DNA of 64,000 nt from Armatimonadota bacterium (GTDB taxonomy: Bacteria; Armatimonadota; Fimbriimonadia; Fimbriimonadales; Fimbriimonadaceae): contig JAFDWX010000001.1 of the NCBI GenBank assembly GCA_018268255.1, positions 1-64,000 of the forward strand. The letters are read 5' to 3'. This document shows, in pieces, positions 32,314 to 41,084 of the stretch. The notes beneath the pieces are model-generated. The model was not told the DNA's origin, ran no database searches, and saw only the letters and a list, made by a program, of their open reading frames with translations. Position 1 is the stretch's first letter, and each line of letters begins with the position of its first letter. A program made the position numbers and the translations under genes.

Positions 32314-33365
32314 CCGAGAAGAACCTCGATATTCCCTTCCGCCTGGGAACGCAGTTCGCCCACTTTCTTTTCGATCTGAGCCTTGAGACGATCGCGATCG
32401 CGATGCATCGCCATGTAACCTTCGACAATCTGAGTCGGGTTGGCCTTGAGTGCGTCCACAGCGGTGGGCAGCCCCATCAGTTGGCTGAATGCAGAAACTT
32501 TTGGATCGTAACTGAGCATCAGTGGGGGCAATCCCATTGCCGAGGCGAGAATTCCACCATGCAGCCTCATCGAAATCACTCCGTCCAATCGCACAAATTG
32601 CTGCATCATCTGCATGGGAGTGTTGAAGTTCTTGATGGTCGGAATTTTTCCACCTTGACGTTTCTCGATCTCCATAATCAACGGCCGATCGTCCTCCCGG
32701 TCCATTTCGACCAGCATCGGCATCATACGGAGCTTCATGAGTTGGGCGCACAGTTCTGAAAAAAAGTTGGCGATTTGAGGTCCTTTGCCATGGGGACGAG
32801 GGATTACGGCAACACCGGTCATACCGCCTAACTGATACGATTCGACGCTTGGATCCACGGTCGGTTTCGGTAACAAGAAGGCGAGATCGGCGGTGACCCT
32901 TGGCGTCCCCTTGTAGCCCACATCCTTGAGGGCCTTTACGGATTGCGGATCGCGCACGCAGATCGCGTCGCACGAGTTGAAAGCGCCTTTCGCCAGCTGT
33001 TTCCCGAAAAGACTATTGAGCGGTCCAATGCCTTGACCGAGCAGCACCACCTTTTTGTTCGACTTCTTTGCGACCCGTACCAAATTGGAGTAATAAGCGA
33101 CGCTCTTTACGCTGGTCACGTCCTGGAAAATGCTGCCTCCAGCAAAGACAAGCGCGTCGCAGCTCGCGATGGCCTGACCAAATTCAGACATATCACGCCG
33201 GTTTATGGTCTGGACGCCATACATCCGACGGGTCTCCTCTGGGTTGCCGCTCATCACCGTGACATCCACGTTTTTGCCCTGCATCCCCTGGAGAAAGCCC
33301 AGAAGAATCGCATCATCCCCCACGTTGCCACAACCGTAATATCCGGCGACGAGAACCTTGCTCAC
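32295..33365 (-). CDS. csaB: Polysaccharide pyruvyl transferase CsaB
   Basis: CsaB adds ketal-linked pyruvate to cell-wall polysaccharide, which serves as the ligand for SLH-domain proteins. The 356-residue protein starts at GTG 33365 with GGAGGAG eight bases upstream and a GTGA overlap with the DUF5693 gene. It opens SKVLVAGYYGCGNVGDDAIL, the family N-terminal nucleotide-binding motif. FAGGSIFQDVTS, VLLGQGIGPL and ISMRLHGGILASAMGLPP are further CsaB/WcaK signatures; His in RLHG is the usual catalytic-site residue. csaB beside DUF5693 is a known arrangement in diderm and monoderm SLH-bearing bacteria. No SLH protein is encoded in the window. Confidence 0.9.
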   Translation of the reverse strand: MSKVLVAGYYGCGNVGDDAILLGFLQGMQGKNVDVTVMSGNPEETRRMYGVQTINRRDMSEFGQAIASCDALVFAGGSIFQDVTSVKSVAYYSNLVRVAKKSNKKVVLLGQGIGPLNSLFGKQLAKGAFNSCDAICVRDPQSVKALKDVGYKGTPRVTADLAFLLPKPTVDPSVESYQLGGMTGVAVIPRPHGKGPQIANFFSELCAQLMKLRMMPMLVEMDREDDRPLIMEIEKRQGGKIPTIKNFNTPMQMMQQFVRLDGVISMRLHGGILASAMGLPPLMLSYDPKVSAFSQLMGLPTAVDALKANPTQIVEGYMAMHRDRDRLKAQIEKKVGELRSQAEGNIEVLLGCIGRS

Positions 33366-35185
33366 GCTGGCTGCTCCTCCGCCGTTCTCGTCAGGAGTGG
33401 TTTCAAGGCAAACCAAGCCAGTGTTCCCAATACTCCTCCAATAATCCAGCCGATCGAGATCCGAGCCAGGCTCAGGAGAACAGGCATGTGGAGATGGCAC
33501 AGAGTGTTCACGACACTGGTCTGGCCGATCGCGCCAAGGCAGATCAATCCCAGAGCAACGTATCTCAGTTTGCGGTTGGGATGAGCCACGCTGGCCCCGT
33601 AAGCCCAGAGTCCAAAGATCAGCGCAGGATGCCCCATCAGAAACTCCTTGGTCCGTGGGCGCGTGAAGAGCAGCCAATCCAGAAGGGCACGCATTCTGAG
33701 TTCAAAATCACTCACGCCAGCCGGGTTGTCGTTCCCCGTGCGCATCAGCATAAAGCCGAGCACCGCCAACAGCAAGAATCCACCGAGCATGCCGGCCCAG
33801 GTAATCGGCGTCTTGAAGATATCTTTGAGAGGCCGTTCCCGCGATAGGAGAAGGAGCGAGATGACGACGATGGGAAGGAAATGGGCAACCTTGACGGCCT
33901 CAAATTGGCGGATTTTGACGAAGTAGTCCAGACCGTTCAGCATGCCAGCGACGCTCAGGCCGCCAATCAGGCTCACAAAAGTCATGACGAAGTACGACAC
34001 GAGCGGATGCATCTTGTCGCGGTCCATCCACAGCAAGTAGGCTCCGACGGGAAAAGTCATTGCCCCCACCAGAGCCGTTATCGGTCTGAGCGATTGCACT
34101 GCCGCACCTGCTAGACATGCAGCCACAGCGATGATGCTCAGCAGGTACATCGCTCTGTTTTGCTTGAACAGCTCCTGGGCAACTCCGAGTGCAGAGCCGG
34201 CGATTCCGGCCGCCAAGACGATTAACAACCATTGGGGAACGCCCGAATCCTCAAACGGCTTTGCCCTACCCAGGGGTACCCCTTCTTTTTCTAATCCCAG
34301 CTTTACCCGCGCGATCGAACCCAGGAACGCGTCCAGTTGGTTCTCTGCCGCATTGGTGAGAGGCCTGAGAAGGAGAATTCTGATGTTACGCTCACGGGCC
34401 GCCTTAACAAATCGCTCTACGTACTCGGCCGGAGTGAGCTTATCAACCTCCGCCGACTGAATCGCGTGGAGCCTGATCAGATCGGTCTTCATGGCCTCGG
34501 CCATGCGCGCATCTCCGGCGATCTTGGCGAACTCCGGCTGGATGTAGGCCATCTTGATCCTCTCCATGACGCGGGCCGTTGAGGGCACGAGTTCTCGCTG
34601 TCCCAACACCTGTTCTCCCAATGGAAGGTATCCGTCGGCTCCTGCCGATTTGCTGTTGGCAAGCGTGTAGTCGATCGAGGTTAGGGTTTCTCCGGGAGTG
34701 TTGATGTGCCGACAAATGATTTGAAGTCCGGCTTTCTTTGCCGCAGCGACTTCGCCTGGCTCCAATCCCAGAGACAGGTCTCGCGGGAGTTCTTTGACAA
34801 GAACAGGGCCGTCGGGCACAAGGCTGTACTCCAGCTCGTTTTGGTCCAGCGCGTCCTGAAATCGCCTCTGGTCTATTCCACTGACCCCTAGATATTCAGG
34901 CTCTTCACCATAGGCTCTGACTTGGAGATGCCCTTTTGAAATCGATTCCGTTACCAGGGTCTCTTGGAGAACCACGGTCACCAGCCCCACACCTTTGGCC
35001 ATCCCCATGGCTTTCTCCAGAGGGATATGGGCTCGTCTTGCGGCATCGTCAATGATGCTTGCCTCCACTGCTAGTGCGGTTGCCTGGTTACGGGATTCCA
35101 CCGAAATTCGGTAGCGAACAGAAAGGCAAGCAGCCACCAGCGTGATTGCAGCGCAAATTTTGAAGAGCGTGAGTCCCCTATCCAT
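33362..35185 (-). CDS. DUF5693 family membrane protein
   Basis: A 607-residue membrane protein. Residues 8-27 form a signal-anchor helix; an extracytoplasmic domain (about 30-320) follows with RIEKAMGMA-like and LGLEPGEVAAAKKAGLQIICR and RILLLRPLTN segments typical of the family; from about 325 to 600 there are about eight membrane helices. The combination with csaB is recurrent and suggests a role in exporting or anchoring the pyruvylated polymer; no enzymatic function is known. I start at ATG 35185 because MDRGLTLF gives a compact signal anchor; upstream ATGs at 35197 and 35200 are alternatives. Confidence 0.8.
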   Translation of the reverse strand: MDRGLTLFKICAAITLVAACLSVRYRISVESRNQATALAVEASIIDDAARRAHIPLEKAMGMAKGVGLVTVVLQETLVTESISKGHLQVRAYGEEPEYLGVSGIDQRRFQDALDQNELEYSLVPDGPVLVKELPRDLSLGLEPGEVAAAKKAGLQIICRHINTPGETLTSIDYTLANSKSAGADGYLPLGEQVLGQRELVPSTARVMERIKMAYIQPEFAKIAGDARMAEAMKTDLIRLHAIQSAEVDKLTPAEYVERFVKAARERNIRILLLRPLTNAAENQLDAFLGSIARVKLGLEKEGVPLGRAKPFEDSGVPQWLLIVLAAGIAGSALGVAQELFKQNRAMYLLSIIAVAACLAGAAVQSLRPITALVGAMTFPVGAYLLWMDRDKMHPLVSYFVMTFVSLIGGLSVAGMLNGLDYFVKIRQFEAVKVAHFLPIVVISLLLLSRERPLKDIFKTPITWAGMLGGFLLLAVLGFMLMRTGNDNPAGVSDFELRMRALLDWLLFTRPRTKEFLMGHPALIFGLWAYGASVAHPNRKLRYVALGLICLGAIGQTSVVNTLCHLHMPVLLSLARISIGWIIGGVLGTLAWFALKPLLTRTAEEQPA

Positions 35186-35858
35186 GAATCCAGTCATCAC
35201 CGTCGAACAAGCGCCCCTTGAGAATTTGTGCTCGACCGCCGGCGATCAGAACGGTGAGCATGCCTGCCAAAAATCCGCCTACGTGCGCCCAGTTGGCGAC
35301 GCCTGCTTGAGGAAAGAAAATTTGATAGCAGAACCAGAATCCGAGCATCACCCAAGCGGCGACCTCAAACGGGATCAAGATTGGGTAGACCACTATCGTG
35401 ATTCGGTGCCCTGGAAAGAGCAACAGATAACTGCCCAATACGCCCCCGATCGCGCCGCTTGCCCCCAATGTTGGCACCAAAGACCCGGACATGACGAAGA
35501 CGTGAGCCACGCAGGCGACGATGCCCCAAAACAGATAGTAAAGCGTGTATCGGACCGGGCCATAGGCGTGCTCCACGTTGTCGCCAAACGTGATGAGAAA
35601 TACCAGATTGGCGATGAGGTGGAGCAGATTTCCGTGAAGGAACAAACTCGTAAAAATGGTCACCAGGGCCTTGGGGTCGCCTCCACTGAGGGCCGAAGTG
35701 ACGTCTCTCGGCACCATGGCGAGGTCGGTGAAGTTGATGCTGGCCCCGAACGGGTTCCAATTTCGATCCCACAGGTAGATGAGAACGTTCAGTGCGACGA
35801 TCGTGTATGTAACGACCGGAGTTTGCCTGGATTCGCTTTCATCACGGATCGGAAACAT
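35178..35858 (-). CDS. Rhomboid family intramembrane serine protease
   Basis: A 226-residue protein with six membrane helices. The nucleophile is Ser134 in TLGASGAIGG and the partner His192 in NWAHVGGFLAG. HGNLLHLIANLVFL (helix 2, with the HxxxN hallmark) and the N-terminal TPVVTYTIVALNVLIYLW are typical. The protein cleaves membrane-anchored substrates within the bilayer. It precedes the DUF5693 and csaB genes with a short overlap, so it is likely part of that operon, and a role in releasing or sorting surface proteins is possible. Confidence 0.92.
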   Translation of the reverse strand: MFPIRDESESRQTPVVTYTIVALNVLIYLWDRNWNPFGASINFTDLAMVPRDVTSALSGGDPKALVTIFTSLFLHGNLLHLIANLVFLITFGDNVEHAYGPVRYTLYYLFWGIVACVAHVFVMSGSLVPTLGASGAIGGVLGSYLLLFPGHRITIVVYPILIPFEVAAWVMLGFWFCYQIFFPQAGVANWAHVGGFLAGMLTVLIAGGRAQILKGRLFDGDDWIHG

Positions 35859-35903
35859 AGTGCGCTGGCAGTGTACCGCTCCTGCTTCCGATCCCGACGA
35901 ATG

Positions 35904-36344
35904 CTAGGGTGATGCGGGCTGTTGGCCCACGTCTTGAGCTTCTGGATTCTCGTCCAGATCCTTGAATCGAGGCAGAGCCGTGCTTGCGTCGCGCTCCCAG
36001 CCCTTGATCGGCTCCCACTGACGGGTGCCGTAGTCCAAGAACATGAAGTACATCGTGGTGAACCAACCAAAGCCACCGATGATGAACATCTTGGAGAGGT
36101 TGCTCGCCCACTTCGCACCCATGAAGTAGGAGATGACGAGCAACGCCTTGGTGACTGCAATCCCCAACGCGAGCAGATTCGCAAAGACGCTGAAGTACCA
36201 AGCATCGCCAAGGTGCCAAGTCGATGCGAACACCGTGGCGGCCATCAGGACGATCAACAGAATGAAGGTTGTGATGAGCTTCGAAATCGGCACTACGTGA
36301 TGCGAGTAGTCCCCGTCGTGTGTTTCCAAATGATCGTGCGACAT
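35904..36344 (-). CDS. Cytochrome c oxidase subunit IV (caa3 type)
   Basis: A 146-residue protein with a His-rich N-terminus (MSHDHLETHDGDYSHH), then three membrane helices (about 23-42, 47-72, 83-103). KLITTFILLIVLMAATVFAS, NLLALGIAVTKALLVISYFMG and GFGWFTTMYFMFLDY match the prokaryotic subunit IV (CtaF/CyoD-like) family. It is an accessory subunit of the oxidase. The tail of about 40 residues is soluble and acidic. Four bases separate it from ctaE, the last core gene of this operon. Confidence 0.85.
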   Translation of the reverse strand: MSHDHLETHDGDYSHHVVPISKLITTFILLIVLMAATVFASTWHLGDAWYFSVFANLLALGIAVTKALLVISYFMGAKWASNLSKMFIIGGFGWFTTMYFMFLDYGTRQWEPIKGWERDASTALPRFKDLDENPEAQDVGQQPASP

Positions 36345-36348
36345 TGAG

Positions 36349-37023
36349 TTACCTTGGGATGAGATAGAACAGTGGGAACAGGAAGATCCAGACCAAATCG
36401 ACGAAGTGCCAGTACAACCCGATGAGCTCCGTGGGGATGTAATCCCCTTTGACCATCACGTTGTCTTTGGCAACCAGGATTGCGAGAACGGAGATGACGA
36501 TAATGCCGACGACAACGTGGACTCCATGAAGCCCTGTCATGGCAAAGTACAGGCTGAAGAATAGCTGCGCCACATTTGGCGGAACGGTTGCCTCAGTCCA
36601 GTGGAAGTTCGGCCCAGGGATATGATGGTGCTCCCATTTTGCACTCCACTCAATACCCTTGACTACAAGAAATCCGAAGGCGCACAGAACGGTCGTACCG
36701 AGGCACATCAACTGCTTGGTTTTCTGCGTGCGCTGAGCGAAGTGTACTGCCAAAGCCATGGAAAAGGAACTTGCCAGCAGGATAGTCGTGTTGAGAGCTC
36801 CCAACCTCCAATCCAGCTCGTGGTGTACTTCCCAAAAGTACGGTTGATACTTCCAGCGATAGATTGAGTACATCAGGAAGAGCGCACCGAAGAACATGAC
36901 CTCGGTGACCAGGAACGCCCACATTCCCACGACGTAGGAGTCGTTCTGCTGGTGGATATCTTCGTACTGCTCGAAGACGGCTCCCGGCTCGCCCAGCGGA
37001 ATTTTCTTGGCTACATGAGCCAT
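36349..37023 (-). CDS. ctaE: Cytochrome c oxidase subunit III
   Basis: A 224-residue protein with about five helices and a His-containing N-terminal soluble part. VGMWAFLVTEVMFFGALFLMY, LGALNTTILLASSFSMALAVH and MTGLHGVHVVVGIIVISVLA, plus the last EYWHFVDLVWIFLFPLFYL-like segment (YWHFVDLVWIFLFPL here), are signature features of subunit III. It stabilises proton uptake in the catalytic subunit. The start codon shares one base with the ctaD stop (TAATG). Confidence 0.95.
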   Translation of the reverse strand: MAHVAKKIPLGEPGAVFEQYEDIHQQNDSYVVGMWAFLVTEVMFFGALFLMYSIYRWKYQPYFWEVHHELDWRLGALNTTILLASSFSMALAVHFAQRTQKTKQLMCLGTTVLCAFGFLVVKGIEWSAKWEHHHIPGPNFHWTEATVPPNVAQLFFSLYFAMTGLHGVHVVVGIIVISVLAILVAKDNVMVKGDYIPTELIGLYWHFVDLVWIFLFPLFYLIPR

Positions 37024-38705
37024 TAGTGCTGACCTCCGCGGGTGACATGCTCCATTTCGCGTTCCTCTTCTTCCCAGGCAGCTTCGTCAGCTTCCGAGTT
37101 GTAATCGTAGACCAAACCTGTAACCACGGGAATTTCGTGGAAGTTGTGCTTGGTTGGCGGCGACTCTACCTCCCACTCTAATCCCGTAGCGCCCCATGGA
37201 TTCGGCCCAGCCGGCGCCCCGCTCTTGAGGGATTTGGTTAAGTAGATCACGGGGAGCAGGAAGCCGAGCGCAAGAACGGTCGATCCGAACGAACTTGCGA
37301 TGTTCCAAATCTGGAAATCTGGGTTGAGATAGTAATAGTGGTATCGACGAGGCATTCCCAGATAGCCAACAATGAATTGCGGGAAGAACGTAACGTTGAA
37401 GCCGATGAACACCAAGACTGCTGAGACCTTGGCCATCGACTCGTTGTACATCTTGCCAAACATCTTAGGCCACCAGAAGTGCAACGCGGCTAAGAAGCCC
37501 ATGACCGTTCCGCCGACCATAACGTAGTGGAAGTGCGCAACGATGAAGTACGTGCCCGTTAGGTGGACGTCGGTTCCGATGGAACCCAAGTACACACCGG
37601 TAAGGCCGCCGATGACAAAGAGCCCCATAAAACCGAGCGCAAAGATCATCGGCGAGGCAAGCCACACCGACCCTTTGTACATGGTAAGGGACCAGTTGAA
37701 AACCTTAACAGCCGACGGAACCGCGATCAAGAAGGTGATCAAGGAGAACACCAAGCCTTGGTACATCGATTGGCTGGAAATGAACATGTGGTGTCCCCAC
37801 ACGAAGAATCCCAACAGCGCGATGGCCATCGAAGACATCGCAACGAACTTGTAGCCAAAGATCGAGTTCCGCGAGAAACAGGCGATCACTTCACTCACAA
37901 CTCCCATGGCTGGAAGGATCATGATGTAGACCGCCGGGTGGCTATAGAACCAAAAGAGGTGCTGGAACAGCACAGGGTCTCCGCCAAGTTCTGGACTGAA
38001 CACGCCCAGATGGAACACCCGCTCCAAGACAACCAGCAATAGGGTAATCGCCACGACTGGCGTGCCCAAGATGATAATGATCGAGGTTGCGTAGTGGCTC
38101 CAAATGTACAACGGAAGCCGGAACCAAGTCATCCCGGGCGCACGCATCTTGTGGATGGTTACGATGAAGTTCACGCCCGTAGCGATGGATGAGAACCCGA
38201 GGATAAATGCTCCGACGAGAACCAGAGCAACCTGAGAGTTCGAGTACATCGAGCTGTAAGGGGTGTAGAACGTCCAGCCTGTATCGACACCGCCAAAAAT
38301 AAGAGCCAGGAGTGCGAACGCCGCACCCGTGAAGAATAGGTACAGGCTAACCAGGTTTAGGCGCGGGAATGCAAGATCCTTCGCACCGATCATTAACGGC
38401 ACCAGGAAGTTGCCAAAAACGGCTGGAATACCGACCAGCAAGAACAGGAAGATCATAATGACGCCGTGGGCCGTAAAGGTACGGTTGTATGCGTCGTTTG
38501 TGAGGAACGCGCCTCGAGGAGAAACCAATTCCAGGCGGATCATGCCTGCAGCGATGGATCCCGCCAAGAAGAAGATGCTGATGGCGACCAAGTACATCAC
38601 TGCGATGCGCTTGTGGTCTTTCGTCAGCAGCCACGACTTGATCGTGTTCTCATCGTTAAGATAGTTTTTCTCCTGGTGGGAAACTTGGGTGGCGACAGCG
38701 CTCAT
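37023..38705 (-). CDS. ctaD: Cytochrome c oxidase subunit I (A2-type heme-copper oxidase)
   Basis: The 560-residue catalytic subunit, with 12 or more membrane helices, reduces oxygen to water and pumps protons. His80 (FTAHG) is a low-spin heme ligand. Helix VI reads [15 protein letters not shown]: His256 binds CuB and Tyr260 is the His-Tyr crosslink position. The residue before VY is Ala rather than Glu and it is preceded by Tyr-Ser (254-255), which marks the A2 or 'YS' subgroup, lacking the D-channel glutamate. GHHMF (CuB histidines) and [12 protein letters not shown] (heme ligands) follow. The protein ends with an acidic tail. It shares overlaps with both neighbours. Confidence 0.97.
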   Translation of the reverse strand: MSAVATQVSHQEKNYLNDENTIKSWLLTKDHKRIAVMYLVAISIFFLAGSIAAGMIRLELVSPRGAFLTNDAYNRTFTAHGVIMIFLFLLVGIPAVFGNFLVPLMIGAKDLAFPRLNLVSLYLFFTGAAFALLALIFGGVDTGWTFYTPYSSMYSNSQVALVLVGAFILGFSSIATGVNFIVTIHKMRAPGMTWFRLPLYIWSHYATSIIIILGTPVVAITLLLVVLERVFHLGVFSPELGGDPVLFQHLFWFYSHPAVYIMILPAMGVVSEVIACFSRNSIFGYKFVAMSSMAIALLGFFVWGHHMFISSQSMYQGLVFSLITFLIAVPSAVKVFNWSLTMYKGSVWLASPMIFALGFMGLFVIGGLTGVYLGSIGTDVHLTGTYFIVAHFHYVMVGGTVMGFLAALHFWWPKMFGKMYNESMAKVSAVLVFIGFNVTFFPQFIVGYLGMPRRYHYYYLNPDFQIWNIASSFGSTVLALGFLLPVIYLTKSLKSGAPAGPNPWGATGLEWEVESPPTKHNFHEIPVVTGLVYDYNSEADEAAWEEEEREMEHVTRGGQH

Positions 38706-39712
38706 CAGCTCTGACCTCCCGCAGCATTCCCCCTAGCAGTCGGTGCAGGCGTCGTCACAGGCGCGGGCGCCGATCCTAATGTCTTTATGTATTCCAGTAA
38801 CATGCGAATCTGCTCTTCTGAGATTTGCTTCTTGTACTCATAGATGGGCATCTGATTGCCGTATCCTGCGTTAAGTCGATTGTACGGATTGACGATCGAC
38901 TCTCGGATATAGTTCTCATCTGCCTCGACAACGGTACCGTCCGTCATCTTTCTCTTGGATTGGAAAATGCCGTAGAGAGAAGGAGCTCTCGGATTGTCCT
39001 TCTCCATGTGGCAGTTGTTGCAGAGCAGCTCTTCGTAAAGCTGCTTGCCCGCATCTGCCAAGTTCTTCGGTCGCTCCTTAAATCGGTTGCCGCCCGTAGC
39101 TTGCCATTCGGCAAAATCCTTAGGCTCCATGGCGTAAACGTAGCCGCCCATTTCTGAGTGCTGGGTGCCACAGTGGATCGTGCAAAAGAGGTTGAACTTT
39201 CCAGGCTTGGTTGGGGTGAACCACAGTTGAGTGTATCGACCCGGTACGACTTGGTATTGCACCCGATAGTCCGGAATGAAGAAGCCATGGATGACATCCT
39301 GGCTGATCATCGTCAACTTGACCGGTTGCCCCACGGGAACATGCAGTTCGTTGTTTTCTCGGATTCCATTGGGATGCTGCAGATGCCACATCCACTGCTT
39401 GCCGATGACGAAAACTTCGTACGAATTCTTAGGCGGAGTTCGCATATCCACAAACAGCTTTGCGGAGAACACAAACATCGTCAATGCGATAATCGTTGGC
39501 ACTCCCATAAAGATCGCCTCTAACAGCGAGTTGTGGTGGATGGGATTTGCACGGTTTGCCTTCTTGCCTCGACGGTACTTGGTAACAAAGGTGACCACCA
39601 TGACGAAAACTGCAATGGTGAAGAACACCGCAAATGCCGAAAAAGTGTAGAACAAAGCGTCATACTGGCCGGCAAAATTGGAAGCTCTATCAGGCGCTAA
39701 TTGAAAATTCAT
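38705..39712 (-). CDS. ctaC: Cytochrome c oxidase subunit II with fused cytochrome c (caa3 type)
   Basis: A 335-residue protein. Two membrane helices (about 22-46 and 66-88) precede a cupredoxin domain that holds the dinuclear CuA site: His142, Cys177, Cys181, His185 and Met188 in [17 protein letters not shown]-terminal cytochrome c domain carries CNNCH (231-235). The heme c domain takes electrons from the quinol oxidoreductase or a soluble carrier and passes them to CuA. The order, fused domain and length fit caa3. A Pro/Thr/Ala tail ends the protein. It overlaps sco by ATGA. Confidence 0.96.
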   Translation of the reverse strand: MNFQLAPDRASNFAGQYDALFYTFSAFAVFFTIAVFVMVVTFVTKYRRGKKANRANPIHHNSLLEAIFMGVPTIIALTMFVFSAKLFVDMRTPPKNSYEVFVIGKQWMWHLQHPNGIRENNELHVPVGQPVKLTMISQDVIHGFFIPDYRVQYQVVPGRYTQLWFTPTKPGKFNLFCTIHCGTQHSEMGGYVYAMEPKDFAEWQATGGNRFKERPKNLADAGKQLYEELLCNNCHMEKDNPRAPSLYGIFQSKRKMTDGTVVEADENYIRESIVNPYNRLNAGYGNQMPIYEYKKQISEEQIRMLLEYIKTLGSAPAPVTTPAPTARGNAAGGQS

Positions 39713-40590
39713 TCAGCTTTACCTCTCGGCTTCTTTGGGATTGCTTGATATCGATATCGCATAGACATATACGCAAGGCTAGCAAACACGAGAACTGCGA
39801 AGGATGTGCCGACCACTTTGATCGTGCGGTCGACAACCAATACGTACTTCGATCGGGTTGGATCGTAAGCTAAACAGCCAAGAAGGATGGTCTGAGCTTT
39901 GGGTCCGATACGGTTTTTTCCTGCTTCGGCAAGAGCTGTCGCAACGACTTTGGGCGTGTATTCCGCACCATAGAAATATCGACTTACGACTCCGTCTGGA
40001 GTGATAATCATCACCCCCGCCGGGTGCGTTACCTGATTCTTCTTCCAGTCGTAGAAGTACCGGAATCCGATGGTATCGGTCACCTTATGGATATTCTCTT
40101 CGGTACCCGTGAGGAAGTGCCAACCTTGCTCGGCTTCGCGATTGGGGCCTAGCTTTCGCATGGCTTCCAGCGCTTTCATAACTTCGCGACGCTTCAATTT
40201 GGCATCGATCGGCGTTTCCTGTGGGTTAATTCCAACTACGACGATATCGAAGTCCTTTCCGAGCTGCGGTTTCTCAAAATTCTTCACGCAGTCCATCACG
40301 CCATTAAATACAAGCGTGCATGCACTCTGGCAGTTATAGAAGATGGGCATGAGTAGGACAGGCTTATCCTTGATGTAGTCTCGCAGGATTACGTCCCTTC
40401 CCTCTTCGTCCTTGAACTTCGTCGCGAGTGGGATCACAGCGCCACGCTTATCATCAATGCCAATCTGCTTGACAACTTGAGCGTTATCGATGATTTCTGG
40501 GCGTGGTGCGCCCGCCATGTTCTGGGCCCAGGCACCTGCAACGACGACAGCCGCACAAAACACCAGGAATGGTCGCACCAAAAAGATCAC
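39709..40590 (-). CDS. SCO1/SenC family copper chaperone
   Basis: A 293-residue exported protein that delivers copper to the CuA site. The signal peptide ends near residue 22 (AWA-Q). The thioredoxin-fold domain has LMPIFYNCQSACTLV, with Cys87 and Cys91 of the CxxxC copper site, and His188 (VTHPAGVMIITPDG) as the third ligand. A C-terminal membrane helix lies at about 263-283, unusual for a soluble Sco but seen in homologs of this operon type. It overlaps ctaC and the next upstream gene by four bases each. Confidence 0.92.
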   Translation of the reverse strand: MIFLVRPFLVFCAAVVVAGAWAQNMAGAPRPEIIDNAQVVKQIGIDDKRGAVIPLATKFKDEEGRDVILRDYIKDKPVLLMPIFYNCQSACTLVFNGVMDCVKNFEKPQLGKDFDIVVVGINPQETPIDAKLKRREVMKALEAMRKLGPNREAEQGWHFLTGTEENIHKVTDTIGFRYFYDWKKNQVTHPAGVMIITPDGVVSRYFYGAEYTPKVVATALAEAGKNRIGPKAQTILLGCLAYDPTRSKYVLVVDRTIKVVGTSFAVLVFASLAYMSMRYRYQAIPKKPRGKAE

Positions 40591-41084
40591 CGACTTACTC
40601 CTCCCGTCGTCGAGGCACCGGACCCTTGATCGAGGGTGCCACTCGGAGCCGACTCGCCAATGGTCGTCGGGACGCCTTCTTCAGCAATGTGGTCCATTGC
40701 TCGACTAACTGGGACTCGAATGATGCCCTTGCCAGGATCAACAAATCCGTAGGTGGTCAATTGCTTCTGCTCAGCCTTTCGCAAGTCAGCAATATCCCTC
40801 TTAGTGGTGATATTGGACTGGAGCAACGGTCCCGGCGGTAGTTCGTTGCGAGCTGGGCTCGTGTTTTCAGATCTCGACGTTGGGTTCTGTTTGAACTCGA
40901 AGAAGTCGATGGCCCAAAACATGCCGAATGCCATGATGCAGAAGCCAAACACAGCGAGGGTCAGAAGGATTCCTGAATTTCCCGTCGTTTTGAAATTGAC
41001 ATCCCGGTGCTCGTACCCAAGCCTGATCGAGCGTTCAAGCTCTACAGGATCTTCAGGCGATTCGCGTTCTTCATGCGTGGCCAT
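40587..41084 (-). CDS. Small membrane protein of the act-cta operon, function unknown
   Basis: A 165-residue protein with one membrane helix (about 38-63, SGILLTLAVFGFCIMAFGMFW). The N-terminus is cytoplasmic and acidic; the outside part has TYGFVDPGKGIIRVPVSRAMDHI, a motif-like stretch seen in small proteins encoded between actF and sco in many alternative complex III operons, likely an assembly or stabilising subunit. A Gly/Ser/Thr tail follows. It overlaps actF by 14 bases and sco by four. No cofactor-binding motif is visible. Confidence 0.75.
   Translation of the reverse strand: MATHEERESPEDPVELERSIRLGYEHRDVNFKTTGNSGILLTLAVFGFCIMAFGMFWAIDFFEFKQNPTSRSENTSPARNELPPGPLLQSNITTKRDIADLRKAEQKQLTTYGFVDPGKGIIRVPVSRAMDHIAEEGVPTTIGESAPSGTLDQGSGASTTGGVSR

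Noticed and set aside
32314-32973. N-terminal extension of the outer-membrane barrel reading back through csaB
   Set aside because: The extra residues are low-quality sequence antagonistic to the strong csaB frame; the GTG at 32313 opens a clear signal peptide.
33366-33677. N-terminal extension of csaB
   Set aside because: The extra 104 residues lie in the DUF5693 gene in another frame and do not resemble the family; GTG 33365 has GGAGGAG upstream.
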